A DNA stretch of 64,000 nt from Tenacibaculum pacificus (GCF_027941775.1 NZ_CP115917.1:281001-345000), one strand, 5' to 3'; shown: positions 7,673 to 17,410, counted from the stretch's first letter. Notes: generated by a model from the sequence alone, not told the origin. A program made the numbers and translations.

Positions 7673-8938
7673 TTAGAAAATATCTAAAACCTTTTGAATA
7701 GTTATATATATTTTTTGTAGTTGTTTTTCGGTAATTATATAAGGTGGCTGAATGTAAATAGTATTTCCTAACGGACGTAAAAACACACCATCATTCATAA
7801 AGTGTTTTAATAATTGGTCACGTAAAGTTCCGTAACGATTGGCATTTGTTTTTAAATCGATAGCTAAAATAACGCCTTTCGAACGTGTTGAAGCTACTTT
7901 TGGATGTTGTTTAATTTTATCTTCAAACGTTTTGTGAGAATTTGAAATAAACTGAATACTATCTTGAATTTTTTTAGTTTGTAATAATTCGATAGTTGCC
8001 AAAGCTGCACTACAAGCTATCGGATTTGCAGAATACGTATGACAATGAAAAAATCCTTTAGAAATATCATTACTTAAAAAAGTACTGTAAATTTCTTCGG
8101 TACAAGATGTAATTGCCATAGGAACTAATCCGCCAGTTAAAGCTTTACTTAAACAGATAATATCGGGTTTTGTAGTAATTTCATCCGAAGCAAAATTGTT
8201 TCCTGTTTTACCAAAACCAGTCATTACTTCATCGGCAATAGTTAAAATATTATTTTCTTTACAGAATTTTAAAATTTCATTTAAATCCGAAGCTTCATGA
8301 ATTTTCATTCCCGCAGCACCTTGCACTAAAGGTTCATAAATGAAACCAGCAATATTATTTTTAGAAATTATTTCTTTTAATTGCGATAAAATTTCATCAT
8401 TATTTGTGCCATCAGGAATAGAAATACGTTTAATATCCATTAAAAAATCTTCAAAAGGACCATTGTAAGCCGATAACCCAGAAACTGACATTGCACCAAA
8501 AGTATCACCGTGAAATCCGTTTTCAAAAGCAATAAAAGTTGTTCGTTTTTCCTCTTTATTAAAATAGTATTGCAACGCCATTTTAATAGCTGCTTCAACT
8601 GCTGTTGAACCGTTGTCGTTAAAGAATATTCTATTTTGATTTTTAGGCAAAATCTTAATCAGTTCTTCGGATAATTTTACGGCAGGTTCGTGCGTAAAAT
8701 CGCTAAACATTATTTGATCTAATGTTTGCATTTGTTTGTAAACACGACTCGTAATAAAATCGTTGCAATGCCCAAACATACAAGTGTACCACGATGAAAT
8801 TGCATCAATATATTCATTGCCTTTTTCATCGGTTAAAATACATCCTTTTGCTTTTACAATTCCTAAGCTATCAGGGTGTGTTTGATGCTGTTTTAACGGA
8901 TGCCATAAATGTTTTTTATCTCTTTCTTGTAAATTCAT
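7673..8938 (-). CDS. bioA: Adenosylmethionine--8-amino-7-oxononanoate aminotransferase
   Basis: A 421-residue class III PLP aminotransferase that converts KAPA to DAPA with SAM as amino donor. N-terminal DKKHLWHPLKQHQ, SSWYTCMFGHCN, FFNDNGSTAVEAAIKMALQY, TIADEVMTGFGKTGN and the PLP lysine in CLSKALTGGLVPMA are typical BioA motifs. It lies 4 bp behind bioD, so the two are translationally close. Full family length, no damage seen. Confidence 0.96.
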   Translation of the reverse strand: MNLQERDKKHLWHPLKQHQTHPDSLGIVKAKGCILTDEKGNEYIDAISSWYTCMFGHCNDFITSRVYKQMQTLDQIMFSDFTHEPAVKLSEELIKILPKNQNRIFFNDNGSTAVEAAIKMALQYYFNKEEKRTTFIAFENGFHGDTFGAMSVSGLSAYNGPFEDFLMDIKRISIPDGTNNDEILSQLKEIISKNNIAGFIYEPLVQGAAGMKIHEASDLNEILKFCKENNILTIADEVMTGFGKTGNNFASDEITTKPDIICLSKALTGGLVPMAITSCTEEIYSTFLSNDISKGFFHCHTYSANPIACSAALATIELLQTKKIQDSIQFISNSHKTFEDKIKQHPKVASTRSKGVILAIDLKTNANRYGTLRDQLLKHFMNDGVFLRPLGNTIYIQPPYIITEKQLQKIYITIQKVLDIF

Positions 8939-8942
8939 TCGT

Positions 8943-9563
8943 TTATAGGTTGATTAAATTCTTTTTAAAAAGTTCGGCATATTCTTTAATTACACTTTTA
9001 TCAAAATAAGGTTCTTCATCAATTCTACCAATTACAGGAACGTTTGTCATTTTTTTGATGATTTGTTCGGTGGTTTTATGTTCATCACCAGAAAAAATAA
9101 TAGAAACGTCAAAATCTTTTTCTTTCAATAAATTTACGGTTAATAAGGTATGATTAATACTTCCTAAATAATGACGAGAAACCACAATTACTTTATAAGT
9201 TGGTTTGATAATATCTAAAATAGTATCGGTATTATTTAAAGGAACAAATATTCCGCCAGCACCTTCTATAACTAAATTTTCGTTATCGGTTTTTGGTTCG
9301 ATAATTTTAGCTAAATCAATAGTAATATTATCTATTTCGGCAGCAGCATGCGGACTCATTGGTGTTTTTAAAGCGTATGAGTTATCTTGTATGGTCGTTT
9401 TTTTATTAGAAATAAATTTCTTGATTTTATGAGAATCAGAATCATCTAATTCACCAGCTTGTATAGGTTTCCAATAATCAGCTTCTAATGCTTCGGTAAA
9501 TATTGCCGATGCAACTGTTTTTCCTACTTCTGTAGAAATTCCTGTAATAAAATATGTAGCCAT
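8943..9563 (-). CDS. bioD: ATP-dependent dethiobiotin synthetase
   Basis: A 206-residue P-loop enzyme closing the ureido ring of dethiobiotin from DAPA, CO2 and ATP. The N-terminus FITGISTEVGKTVASAI is the characteristic BioD P-loop with the ATP-binding GK-T; YWKPIQAGE and VIEGAGGIFVPLN are the other family motifs. Its ATG directly follows the restored stop codon of the DUF2007 gene, and bioA begins 4 bp after it. Confidence 0.96.
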   Translation of the reverse strand: MATYFITGISTEVGKTVASAIFTEALEADYWKPIQAGELDDSDSHKIKKFISNKKTTIQDNSYALKTPMSPHAAAEIDNITIDLAKIIEPKTDNENLVIEGAGGIFVPLNNTDTILDIIKPTYKVIVVSRHYLGSINHTLLTVNLLKEKDFDVSIIFSGDEHKTTEQIIKKMTNVPVIGRIDEEPYFDKSVIKEYAELFKKNLINL

Positions 9564-9940
9564 TTAAAAGGTTGTTTTACAATCATTACAAATTAATTTT
9601 CTGCTTTCAAAAAAAGGAAATAACATAAAAAAAAGTTTTTTCGTTGAGGTGGAGCAACTAATATTCTAGAAGAATTACATTCTTTACAATATACCGGATT
9701 ACTATTCTCATCCTTTTCATATACTCTTATTTCATTATAAATATGTAGTGCTTTTTTTAAATCATCATTATGAACTAATAATTTTACACCACCTATTGCT
9801 TGACTCATCCACGGGTCAGTATCAATAGTTTTTTCATCCATTAATGAGGTTCTAATACTATTTGAATCTAATTTAGATTTTAAAAGATGAGCTTCTGTTG
9901 AATTTTCAAAAACGGTTAAAATACTATAATTATCTTGCAT
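9564..9940 (-). CDS. DUF2007-domain protein with C-terminal zinc ribbon, frameshifted
   Basis: The N-terminal ~75 residues (YSILTVFENSTEAHLLKSKL, GGVKLLVHNDDLKKALHIY) match the DUF2007 'putative signal transducing protein' fold. As it stands the frame ends at 9593 with a poor tail. Adding one T to the run of eight T (minus strand, at 9627-9634) converts the tail to FFFMLFPFFESRKLICNDCKTTF and restores a second Cys pair (CNDC) to partner CKEC, making a four-Cys zinc ribbon and a 125-residue protein that ends just before bioD. The two Cys pairs appearing together are strong evidence for a homopolymer deletion. Role in the biotin operon unknown; bioF lies 6 bp upstream. Confidence 0.78.
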
Positions 9941-9946
9941 TGTTTT

Positions 9947-11071
9947 TTAAACAAAAGTAACAAGATGTTCTAAAATATTGGTGATTTCTTGTGTAGAATT
10001 ATAAGAGTGTAAACAAAAACGTAATCTTTCTTCACCTTTATTTACTGTGGGCGATAAAATTGCTTTTACATCAAATCCTTTTTCTTGCAATTTTTTTGAA
10101 ATTGCTTTTACGTTTTCATTTCCTGAAATAATGCAACAATGAATTGCTGAATTACTTGCTATAAAATTAAGTTGTAATCTGTTGATTTCTTGTTTGAAAA
10201 ATAAAATATTTTTCTGAAGATTTTCTGTTGCTTTACTTCTGATTAATTCGGAATATGCAAATTTTATGGTTGCCAAACTATGAGGCGATAATCCTGTTGT
10301 GTAAATAAAGCTTCTCGAAAAATTTATTAAATATTGTTTCAATTCTTTACTTCCTAAAACAACAGCTCCGTGGCATCCTAATGCTTTTCCAAAAGTGATA
10401 ATTCTAGCAAAAATAGCAGTTTCGATATTTAACTCTTGTATTAATCCTTTATTGAAAACTCCCACAGCATGCGCTTCATCTACAATAAAATGGGCATTAT
10501 TTTTTTTGATGATTTTAGACATTGCTATTAAATCAGGCGCATCACCATCCATAGAAAAAATAGATTCTGTTACTACATAAATTTCAGTATCATTTTTTGA
10601 TTGATGTTTGCTGATTTTTTTATCTAAATCATCTAAATTATTATGTTTAAATTTAAAAGATTGCGCATTCGATAACTGAACTCCATCACGAATAGAAGCG
10701 TGAATAAATTCATCATATAAAATAATATCGCCTCGTTGAGGTATCGATGAAAAAAAACCAATATTAGCATCGTAACCCGAATTAAAAATTAAAGCTTCTT
10801 CGGAATTATGAAATTGAGCCAGTTCTTTTTCGATACTATTATATAAATGATGATTTCCTGAAAGTAGGCGAGAACCCGTTGCACCATTTTGTAAGATGCT
10901 ATTATCAACTAAAAATTGATGTGTTTTATTAAAAATTGCTTCTGATTTTGCAAAGCCTAAATAATCATTGGAAGAAAAATCAATTAAAGTGTTTTTTTGT
11001 CCAAGTGTTCTTAGAGAATTGTTTTCTATCCGATGAAGTAATTTTTGTGTTAGTTTTTTTGGAAATGACAT
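9947..11071 (-). CDS. bioF: 8-amino-7-oxononanoate synthase
   Basis: A 374-residue alpha-oxoamine synthase that condenses pimeloyl-thioester with alanine. Visible are DFSSNDYLGFAKSE, NGATGSRLLSGNHHLYNSIE, YDEFIHASIRDGVQLS, FIVDEAHAVGVFN and the PLP lysine in IITFGKALGCHGAVVLGS. It is the first gene of the bio operon. Only 58 bp separate it from the tRNA-Asn genes and most of that is a terminator, so the promoter must lie in the terminator region or the operon depends on readthrough. Confidence 0.95.
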   Translation of the reverse strand: MSFPKKLTQKLLHRIENNSLRTLGQKNTLIDFSSNDYLGFAKSEAIFNKTHQFLVDNSILQNGATGSRLLSGNHHLYNSIEKELAQFHNSEEALIFNSGYDANIGFFSSIPQRGDIILYDEFIHASIRDGVQLSNAQSFKFKHNNLDDLDKKISKHQSKNDTEIYVVTESIFSMDGDAPDLIAMSKIIKKNNAHFIVDEAHAVGVFNKGLIQELNIETAIFARIITFGKALGCHGAVVLGSKELKQYLINFSRSFIYTTGLSPHSLATIKFAYSELIRSKATENLQKNILFFKQEINRLQLNFIASNSAIHCCIISGNENVKAISKKLQEKGFDVKAILSPTVNKGEERLRFCLHSYNSTQEITNILEHLVTFV

Positions 11072-11088
11072 AACATAGCATTTTAAAA

Positions 11089-11125
11089 TAAAAAAGACTT
11101 ACAAGTAAATGTAAGTCTTTTTTTA
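11089..11125 (-). terminator. Terminator between tRNA-Asn and bioF
   Basis: GACTTACA / TGTAAGTC arms (11096-11117) flanked by A and T tracts on both sides. On the minus strand it ends the tRNA transcript just before bioF. Confidence 0.82.
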
Positions 11126-11129
11126 AAAG

Positions 11130-11203
11130 CTCCTCCTTTAGGACTCGAACCTAAGACCCTCTGATTAACAGTCAGATGCTCTAACCAACTGAGCTAAGGA
11201 GGA
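11130..11203 (-). tRNA. tRNA-Asn (anticodon GTT)
   Basis: A 74-nt cloverleaf on the minus strand. Acceptor arms TCCTCCT/AGGAGGA, D arm AGCTCAGTTGGTTAGAGC, anticodon stem TCTGA/TCAGA with loop CTGTTAA (GTT, Asn), and T arm with GGTTCGAGTCC. CCA is not encoded. Confidence 0.96.
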
Positions 11204-11264
11204 ATGTTCATATAGAACAAATTTATGTGTTGTAGCTATTATGGTTGCTACGTTACCTTTGTTG

Positions 11265-11338
11265 CTCCTCCTTTAGGACTCGAACCTAAGACCCTCTGAT
11301 TAACAGTCAGATGCTCTAACCAACTGAGCTAAGGAGGA
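11265..11338 (-). tRNA. tRNA-Asn (anticodon GTT), second identical copy
   Basis: Identical over all 74 nt to the copy at 11130, with a 61-bp spacer. It is the promoter-proximal gene of the tandem pair on the minus strand. Confidence 0.96.
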
Positions 11339-11372
11339 TTTTAAAACATTTGATAGTTTTAAAATGCGAGTG

Positions 11373-11380
11373 CAAATTTA
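11373..11380 (-). promoter_or_regulatory. TAnnTTTG -7 element before the tRNA-Asn pair
   Basis: TAAATTTG on the minus strand, 34 bases upstream of the first tRNA base. Confidence 0.5.
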
Positions 11381-11564
11381 AGACCTTTTTTCAATAAAAA
11401 AAAACTTTTTTGAATAAATTTTTAATAAAAAATTATTGATATTGATTTTCAGTTATTTAAAAATAATTATGTGTAAAATTTAAAATAGGAACGCTTATTT
11501 GTTCAAAAAAAATAAACGATATAAAATAAGCGTGAAATGAAAGTCTTTTTTTTAGTAAAAGTTG

Positions 11565-11572
11565 TATTTTTG
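11565..11572 (+). promoter_or_regulatory. TAnnTTTG -7 element before sucA
   Basis: TATTTTTG, 40 bases upstream of the sucA ATG. The rest of the 11339-11612 gap is A/T-rich with no further structure that I can see. Confidence 0.55.
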
Positions 11573-11612
11573 TATCCATTATTCTTATTGACAGAAAAGC
11601 ATAGTAAAATAT

Positions 11613-14339
11613 ATGGACAAGTTTTCGTTCTTAAACGCAGCACATACAGGTTTTATAGGTGATTTATATGAACAGTATCAAAAAAATCCTGATTCAGTAG
11701 AACCAAGTTGGAGGAGTTTTTTTCAAGGTTATGATTTAGCCAATGAAAATTATTCTTTAACCGATGAAGAAGCTTCAGTAGAAGTACCTGACGAAGTACG
11801 CAAAGAATTTTTAGTAATTGATTTAATAAATGGCTATCGTACTCGAGGGCATTTGTTCACTAAAACAAATCCCGTTCGTGAACGTAGACAATACAGTCCT
11901 ACATTAGACATAGAAACTTTTGGTTTAAATAAATCAGATTTATCTACAGTTTTTAATGCAGGAGGTATTTTAGGTATAGGTCCAAAACCTTTATCTAAAA
12001 TAATTGAACATTTAAAAGCTATTTTTTGTGATAGTATAGGTGTTGAATATATGTATTTACGTAGCCCTGACGAATTAAAATGGTGGCAAAATCGTTTGAG
12101 TAAAAATGATAACCATGCTAATTATGATGAAGAGGCTAAAAAATACATTCTTACAAAATTAAACCAAGCATCTACTTTTGAAAGTTTTTTACAAACAAAA
12201 TACGTAGGTCAAAAACGTTTTTCTGTAGAAGGAGGAGAAACATTAATTCCTGGAGTTAGTGTTGCACTTCGTGATGCAGCCGAAAAATACGGCGTTGAAG
12301 AATGTGTATTAGGAATGGCACACCGTGGTCGTTTAAATACTTTGGTAAACATCTTTAAAAAACCAGTTCGCGATTTATTTAGTGAATTTGAAGGTAAAGA
12401 TTTTGAAGATCAAGATATTGATGGAGATGTTAAGTATCACTTAGGTTTAACTTTAAGTAAAGAATACAAGGGCGGACAAAAAATGAAGATGAATTTGGTT
12501 CCAAATCCATCTCATTTAGAAACTGTAGATGCAGTTGCTGAGGGTATTGTTCGTGCTAAAGTAGATTTAGATTACAATGGAGATAATGGTAAAATTTTAC
12601 CAATATTAGTACATGGTGATGCTGCAATTGCAGGACAAGGTATTGTGTATGAAATTGCACAAATGATGACCTTAAATGGTTATAAAACAGGAGGTACTAT
12701 TCATGTTGTTGTAAATAATCAAGTAGGATTTACAACGAATTATTTAGATGCGCGTTCTAGTACTTATTGTACAGATGTAGCTAAAGTAACTTTATCACCA
12801 GTTTTACACGTAAATGCAGATGATGCAGAAGCGGTTTGTCATGCTATGGAAATGGCTGTTGAATATCGAATGAAATTCAAAAAAGACATTTACATTGATT
12901 TATTAGGGTACCGTAAATATGGTCATAACGAAGGTGATGAGCCTCGTTTTACGCAGCCAGATTTATACAAAGCAATTTCTAAGCACAAAAATGCTAAAGA
13001 AATATATGCTGAGAAATTAGTTAAAGAAGGTACAATTTCAGTAGATTATGTAAAACAAATTACAGCTGACTTTAAAGCACATTTAGAAACTGAATTTACA
13101 GAGTCTAAAAAGAAAACTACTTCTAAAATACAAGATTTCACGCCAGAGGTATGGGATGGTTTTGTACGTAAGCAATTACAAGAAATGTTACAACCTATAG
13201 ATACTACGTATTCGGTTGAGGCATTAAAAGATATTGCAAAAGTAATTTCTACAACTCCTGAAGGACATAAATTTGTTCGTAAAGCAGAACGTATTTTACA
13301 AGGACGTCAAAAAATGGTGTTTGAAGAAAATGCTTTAGATTGGGGTACTGCTGAAAACTTAGCTTACGGAACTTTATTAGAAGAAGGATTTAATATTCGT
13401 ATTTCAGGTGAAGATGTAGAAAGAGGTACATTCTCACACCGTCATGCAATTATGCGTGATGAAGAAACTTTAGAACGTGTTAATTTATTAAATACAAACA
13501 CTAAGAATAAAGGAGAAATGACAATTTACAATTCTCATTTATCTGAATATGGTGTTTTAGGTTTTGATTATGGATATGCAATGGCAGCTCCTAATACATT
13601 AACTATTTGGGAAGCACAATTTGGTGATTTTGCCAATGGAGCACAAATTGTTTTTGATCAATATATTTCTTCAGCAGAAGCTAAGTGGAAATTACAAAAC
13701 GGTTTAGTTATGTTATTACCTCATGGATATGAAGGGCAAGGACCTGAACATTCATCTGGTAGAATAGAACGTTTTTTACAGTCTTCATCAACTGATAACT
13801 GGACAATTGCAAATTGTTCAACTCCTGCAAATATGTATCATATTTTGCGTCGTCAAATGAAGCGTGACTTTAGAAAACCTTTAGTTGTTTTTACTCCTAA
13901 AAGTTTATTACGTTTACCAAAAGCTGTAAATACTATTGAAGATTTAGCAAACGGAACTTTCCAAGAAGTTATTGATGATACTATTGATACAACTAATGTT
14001 ACAAAAATGGTTTTTTGTACAGGTAAGTTTTATTATGACATGTTAGAAGAACGTGAAAAGTTAAACAGAAATGATGTTGCTTTAGTTAGAATAGAACAAT
14101 TATTTCCATTACATAATGATAAAATTAAAGAGGTAATGGATAGGTATCCAAATGTAACTCGTTATGTTTGGGCACAAGAAGAACCTAAAAATATGGGGTC
14201 TTGGAGTTTTATGTTAGAGCGTTTTGACTTAGCTAAATTAGAATGTGCATCAAGAGGTTATCATTCAGCACCAGCAGCAGGTTCTAGTACACGTTATAAA
14301 CAACGTCATCAAAAAGTATTAGATCAGGTTTTTGATTAG
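11613..14339 (+). CDS. sucA: 2-oxoglutarate dehydrogenase E1 component
   Basis: A 908-residue thiamine-diphosphate enzyme that decarboxylates 2-oxoglutarate in the TCA cycle. The N-terminus has the 2-OGDH E1 tail (FLNAAHTGFIGDLYEQYQ, PSWRSFFQGYD); further on are GMAHRGRLNTLVN, LVPNPSHLETVDAVAEG, VHGDAAIAGQGIVYE, NNQVGFTTN and RYGHNEGDEP-like YRKYGHNEGDEPRFTQP, then the transketolase-like domain (SGEDVERGTFSHRHA, LLPHGYEGQGPEHSS). Length fits the flavobacterial family. sucB follows after 127 bp, presumably on the same transcript. Confidence 0.97.
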   Translation: MDKFSFLNAAHTGFIGDLYEQYQKNPDSVEPSWRSFFQGYDLANENYSLTDEEASVEVPDEVRKEFLVIDLINGYRTRGHLFTKTNPVRERRQYSPTLDIETFGLNKSDLSTVFNAGGILGIGPKPLSKIIEHLKAIFCDSIGVEYMYLRSPDELKWWQNRLSKNDNHANYDEEAKKYILTKLNQASTFESFLQTKYVGQKRFSVEGGETLIPGVSVALRDAAEKYGVEECVLGMAHRGRLNTLVNIFKKPVRDLFSEFEGKDFEDQDIDGDVKYHLGLTLSKEYKGGQKMKMNLVPNPSHLETVDAVAEGIVRAKVDLDYNGDNGKILPILVHGDAAIAGQGIVYEIAQMMTLNGYKTGGTIHVVVNNQVGFTTNYLDARSSTYCTDVAKVTLSPVLHVNADDAEAVCHAMEMAVEYRMKFKKDIYIDLLGYRKYGHNEGDEPRFTQPDLYKAISKHKNAKEIYAEKLVKEGTISVDYVKQITADFKAHLETEFTESKKKTTSKIQDFTPEVWDGFVRKQLQEMLQPIDTTYSVEALKDIAKVISTTPEGHKFVRKAERILQGRQKMVFEENALDWGTAENLAYGTLLEEGFNIRISGEDVERGTFSHRHAIMRDEETLERVNLLNTNTKNKGEMTIYNSHLSEYGVLGFDYGYAMAAPNTLTIWEAQFGDFANGAQIVFDQYISSAEAKWKLQNGLVMLLPHGYEGQGPEHSSGRIERFLQSSSTDNWTIANCSTPANMYHILRRQMKRDFRKPLVVFTPKSLLRLPKAVNTIEDLANGTFQEVIDDTIDTTNVTKMVFCTGKFYYDMLEEREKLNRNDVALVRIEQLFPLHNDKIKEVMDRYPNVTRYVWAQEEPKNMGSWSFMLERFDLAKLECASRGYHSAPAAGSSTRYKQRHQKVLDQVFD

Positions 14340-14466
14340 AAAACTCGATTAAACACAATACTTATAACGTTTAATATAATAAAATATTAAGTGGTTAATC
14401 TTAAGAAATTAAGATTAATATCAAAGAAAAGAAATAAAATAATTCAGATATAAAAAGTTAGAACTG

Positions 14467-15678
14467 ATGGTTTTAGAAATGAAAGTTCCTTCTCCGGGGG
14501 AATCAATTACAGAAGTAGAAATAGCAACGTGGTTAGTTGAAGATGGTGATTATGTTGAAAAAGATCAGCCAATTGCCGAAGTAGACTCTGACAAAGCAAC
14601 GTTAGAATTACCTGCGGAAGAAAGCGGAATTATCACTTTAAAAGCAGAAGAAGGAGATGCTGTAGAAGTTGGTGCAGTAGTATGTCTTATCGATATGAGT
14701 GCAGCAAAACCAGCAGGTGAATCTTCATCTGAAACAAAAACAGCTGAAGCTCCTAAGGCAGAAGCTCCTAAAGCAGTTGAAGCTAAGGCTACAACATATG
14801 CAACAGGAACTGCTTCTCCTGCAGCTAAAAAAGTTTTAGCTGAAAAAGGAATTGATGCAGGTGCTGTAAAAGGAACAGGAAAAGACGGGCGTATAACTAA
14901 AGAAGACGCTGTAAAAGCAGTACCTTCTATGGGAACGCAACCTACAAACGGTTCTCGTGGAACTGAGCGTAAAAAAATGTCTATGTTACGTAGAAAAGTA
15001 GCACAACGTTTAGTAGCTGTAAAAAGTGAAACGGCAATGTTAACTACTTTTAACGAAGTAAACATGCAACCAATTTTCGATTTACGTAATCAGTATAAAG
15101 AAGATTTTAAAGCAAAGCACGGTGTTGGATTAGGATTTATGTCTTTTTTCACTTTAGCTGTTGTTAGAGCTTTAGAATTATATCCTGATGTAAACTCTAT
15201 GATTGATGGAGATTACCAAATTAAAAATGAATTTCAAGATATTTCTATTGCAGTTTCTGGTCCTAAAGGATTAATGGTTCCTGTAATTAGAAATGCTGAA
15301 GATTTATCTTTTAGAGGTGTTGAAAGCGAAGTAAAACGTTTAGCTTTACGTGCTAGAGATGGACAAATTACTGTTGATGAAATGACTGGTGGAACATTTA
15401 CTATTACAAATGGTGGTGTTTTTGGTTCTATGTTATCAACGCCAATTTTAAACCCTCCACAAAGTGGAATTTTAGGAATGCACAACATTGTAAACAGACC
15501 AATGGCTGTTAATGGTGAAGTAGTAATTCAACCAATTATGTATGTTGCATTATCTTATGACCACAGAGTTATTGATGGTCGTGAGTCAGTAGGATTCTTA
15601 GTAGCTGTTAAAGAAGCTTTAGAAAATCCTGTTGAGTTATTAATGGGTAACAACCCTACGAAAGCTTTAGAAATGTAA
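14467..15678 (+). CDS. sucB: Dihydrolipoyl succinyltransferase (2-oxoglutarate dehydrogenase E2)
   Basis: A 403-residue E2 subunit. Order: lipoyl domain (residues ~1-75, lipoylated Lys in [15 protein letters not shown]), Ala/Pro/Lys-rich linker (~80-115), peripheral subunit-binding domain ([20 protein letters not shown]) and catalytic acyltransferase domain with the active-site motif [16 protein letters not shown]. It transfers the succinyl group from E1 to CoA. The E3 subunit is not in the window. A terminator lies 28 bp after the stop. Confidence 0.97.
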   Translation: MVLEMKVPSPGESITEVEIATWLVEDGDYVEKDQPIAEVDSDKATLELPAEESGIITLKAEEGDAVEVGAVVCLIDMSAAKPAGESSSETKTAEAPKAEAPKAVEAKATTYATGTASPAAKKVLAEKGIDAGAVKGTGKDGRITKEDAVKAVPSMGTQPTNGSRGTERKKMSMLRRKVAQRLVAVKSETAMLTTFNEVNMQPIFDLRNQYKEDFKAKHGVGLGFMSFFTLAVVRALELYPDVNSMIDGDYQIKNEFQDISIAVSGPKGLMVPVIRNAEDLSFRGVESEVKRLALRARDGQITVDEMTGGTFTITNGGVFGSMLSTPILNPPQSGILGMHNIVNRPMAVNGEVVIQPIMYVALSYDHRVIDGRESVGFLVAVKEALENPVELLMGNNPTKALEM

Positions 15679-15705
15679 ACTAAACTTTAGTTTTATATAT
15701 ATTAA

Positions 15706-15736
15706 AATCCCATGCATACTTTGCGTGGGATTTTTT
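15706..15736 (+). terminator. Intrinsic terminator after sucB
   Basis: AATCCCATGC / GCGTGGGATT with a 7-nt loop and a T6 tail. Confidence 0.85.
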
Positions 15737-15737
15737 A

Positions 15738-16430
15738 TTAAAAACTATAACAGTTTATAGTATTATTTTTAAATCCATTTTCTTTCAAGATGTTATTGAA
15801 TTCTTTATCATCTAGTTTAGTAATATTTGTTCGTTTATAAATGTTATGAATAATATTTTTTTGTTTATCAGTTAAATGTTTTTGATGTGTTTTAAACAAG
15901 TTATTACAATTTTCGTTTAAATTACCTTCCATTATTAACATATCTTTATCAAGTTCAATAACACACATTAATAAATATCTGAAAATAAATTCTTGAAATG
16001 TATTAGCAAGTATTTCAGCATTATCATCATCATGTAAAAGTAAAACTATGTGCTTTATTTTATTATTTTCATCAAGAAAAAAACAATATAAATCACCTCC
16101 TCCAGTTTTTCCGAAGGGTATAAATTTATAATGATATTCTTTTTTAATCTCTAAATAACATTCTTCATCTGAATAAAAGTCAATATTATCAATAACTTCT
16201 TTACTTGACGAAATAATATCAAAATCCCAATAATATAATAGAAGAGGAGGATTATTTTTTAATTTAGGATACTCATTTTCAAACCAACTATTACAAACTT
16301 CTCCCCAATTAAGCATATTATCTTCAGATAGTTTTCTGTAAATTTCGGGATATTTGAAATTATATTTATTCTCAATTTCGTTTAATTCTTCTAATTTCAA
16401 TGTTTTTAATTTCCTTTTAATCTTGTCCAT
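15738..16430 (-). CDS. SMI1/KNR4 (SUKH) family protein
   Basis: A 230-residue acidic cytosolic protein. The pattern LEELNEIENKYNFKYPEIYRKL at the N-terminus and YKFIPFGKTGGGDLYCFFLDE near residue 115 is characteristic of the SUKH superfamily. The last ~70 residues (LTDKQKNIIHNIYKRTNITK) are an extra helical part I do not recognise. Many SUKH proteins are immunity proteins against polymorphic toxins, but no toxin gene lies next to this one. Its start overlaps the end of the membrane hydrolase gene by 25 bp, so they are probably co-transcribed. Confidence 0.75.
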   Translation of the reverse strand: MDKIKRKLKTLKLEELNEIENKYNFKYPEIYRKLSEDNMLNWGEVCNSWFENEYPKLKNNPPLLLYYWDFDIISSSKEVIDNIDFYSDEECYLEIKKEYHYKFIPFGKTGGGDLYCFFLDENNKIKHIVLLLHDDDNAEILANTFQEFIFRYLLMCVIELDKDMLIMEGNLNENCNNLFKTHQKHLTDKQKNIIHNIYKRTNITKLDDKEFNNILKENGFKNNTINCYSF

Positions 16431-17404
16431 AAATCAGTTATTAATTTTTTTCCATCACGTTTATCTTTAGGTTCTTCGGTAAAAATTACATTTCCTAAAT
16501 TATCAACAGTAATTTTATACTTAAAAACAAAATTTTCTGCATTTGGTTTGATACTTAAAAGCCCAAATCTTAAATCATTAAAGTAAAGTTTATCATCTTT
16601 TTTATTGATAGTATACCAACCTTCAGAGATAAAAATCATACGTTTAACACTTTCATTTTTAGAAAGATTCTCTAACAAATGATGATTTTTTAGATGTTTT
16701 GTAAAAGTGATTGGTTTTGTATCAAAAAAGGAATAATTAGCTAGTAAAAAAGCATCTTTTGTTTGTACGTTGGCACTCCATAGTATGGTATTTAAAGGAG
16801 AAGGTCTTGTATCAATTTCTGAATATTTGATATTCTGATTTTCTAAAGCTTTTTCAAACTGATTAAAAGCTAACCATTTTAATAAAAAAGTTAAGACTAA
16901 ATAAGAAGAACTGATAATTAATCCCATTTTATTATAAAAATCACGTTTTTTGCTAACTCGTTTTTGTGTCATCGCAAAAATTAAAAACACTAAAAAAGGA
17001 AGGGTATAAAGTGGGTCAATAACAAAAATGGTTTTAAAAGCTAAGCGGATATCAAAAGGCCAAAATAACTGCGTTCCCCAAGTAGTATGTGCATCTAAAA
17101 TAGGATGTGTTACAAATGCTAAAAAGAATAACCAAGTCCAATTTTTAAAGTTTTTATATTTTTCATAACGAGTTACAATCCACGCAAAAATAGGTGCAAA
17201 GAGTACAGAAAAAATAATAGAATGTGTAAATCCACGATGCATATAAAGTGCGGTTACTTTATCGGTAAAAAATGAAGCAAGTACATCTAAATCAGGAATT
17301 GTTCCTGCAATTGCTCCATAAAACATAGCTCTGTTTCCAATTTTCTTTCCTAAAACTGCTTCGCCAACAGCAGCACCTAATATAATTTGAGTTAATGAAT
17401 CCAT
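16406..17404 (-). CDS. Membrane-bound metal-dependent hydrolase, YdjM/DUF457 family
   Basis: A 332-residue membrane protein. The N-terminus MDSLTQIILGAAVGEAVLG, IPDLDVL near residue 40, HRGFTHSI near 57 and THPILDAHTTWGTQLFWPF near 100 are the family's His/Asp motifs, thought to bind metal. Several hydrophobic segments cover the first ~180 residues, followed by a soluble C-terminal domain. The substrate is unknown. A TATTTTTG element lies 6 bases upstream of the ATG. Confidence 0.85.
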   Translation of the reverse strand: MDSLTQIILGAAVGEAVLGKKIGNRAMFYGAIAGTIPDLDVLASFFTDKVTALYMHRGFTHSIIFSVLFAPIFAWIVTRYEKYKNFKNWTWLFFLAFVTHPILDAHTTWGTQLFWPFDIRLAFKTIFVIDPLYTLPFLVFLIFAMTQKRVSKKRDFYNKMGLIISSSYLVLTFLLKWLAFNQFEKALENQNIKYSEIDTRPSPLNTILWSANVQTKDAFLLANYSFFDTKPITFTKHLKNHHLLENLSKNESVKRMIFISEGWYTINKKDDKLYFNDLRFGLLSIKPNAENFVFKYKITVDNLGNVIFTEEPKDKRDGKKLITDLWTRLKGN

Positions 17405-17410
17405 ATATTA

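Noticed and set aside
11130..11338. Tandem tRNA-Asn pair as an integration site for a mobile element
   Set aside because: No integrase, no partial tRNA 3' end repeated elsewhere in the window, and the neighbours are core metabolic operons.
14565..15065. 166-codon minus-strand frame opposite sucB
   Set aside because: Shadow of the Ala/Pro/Lys-rich linker and lipoyl domain of sucB; composition is the mirror of those codons.
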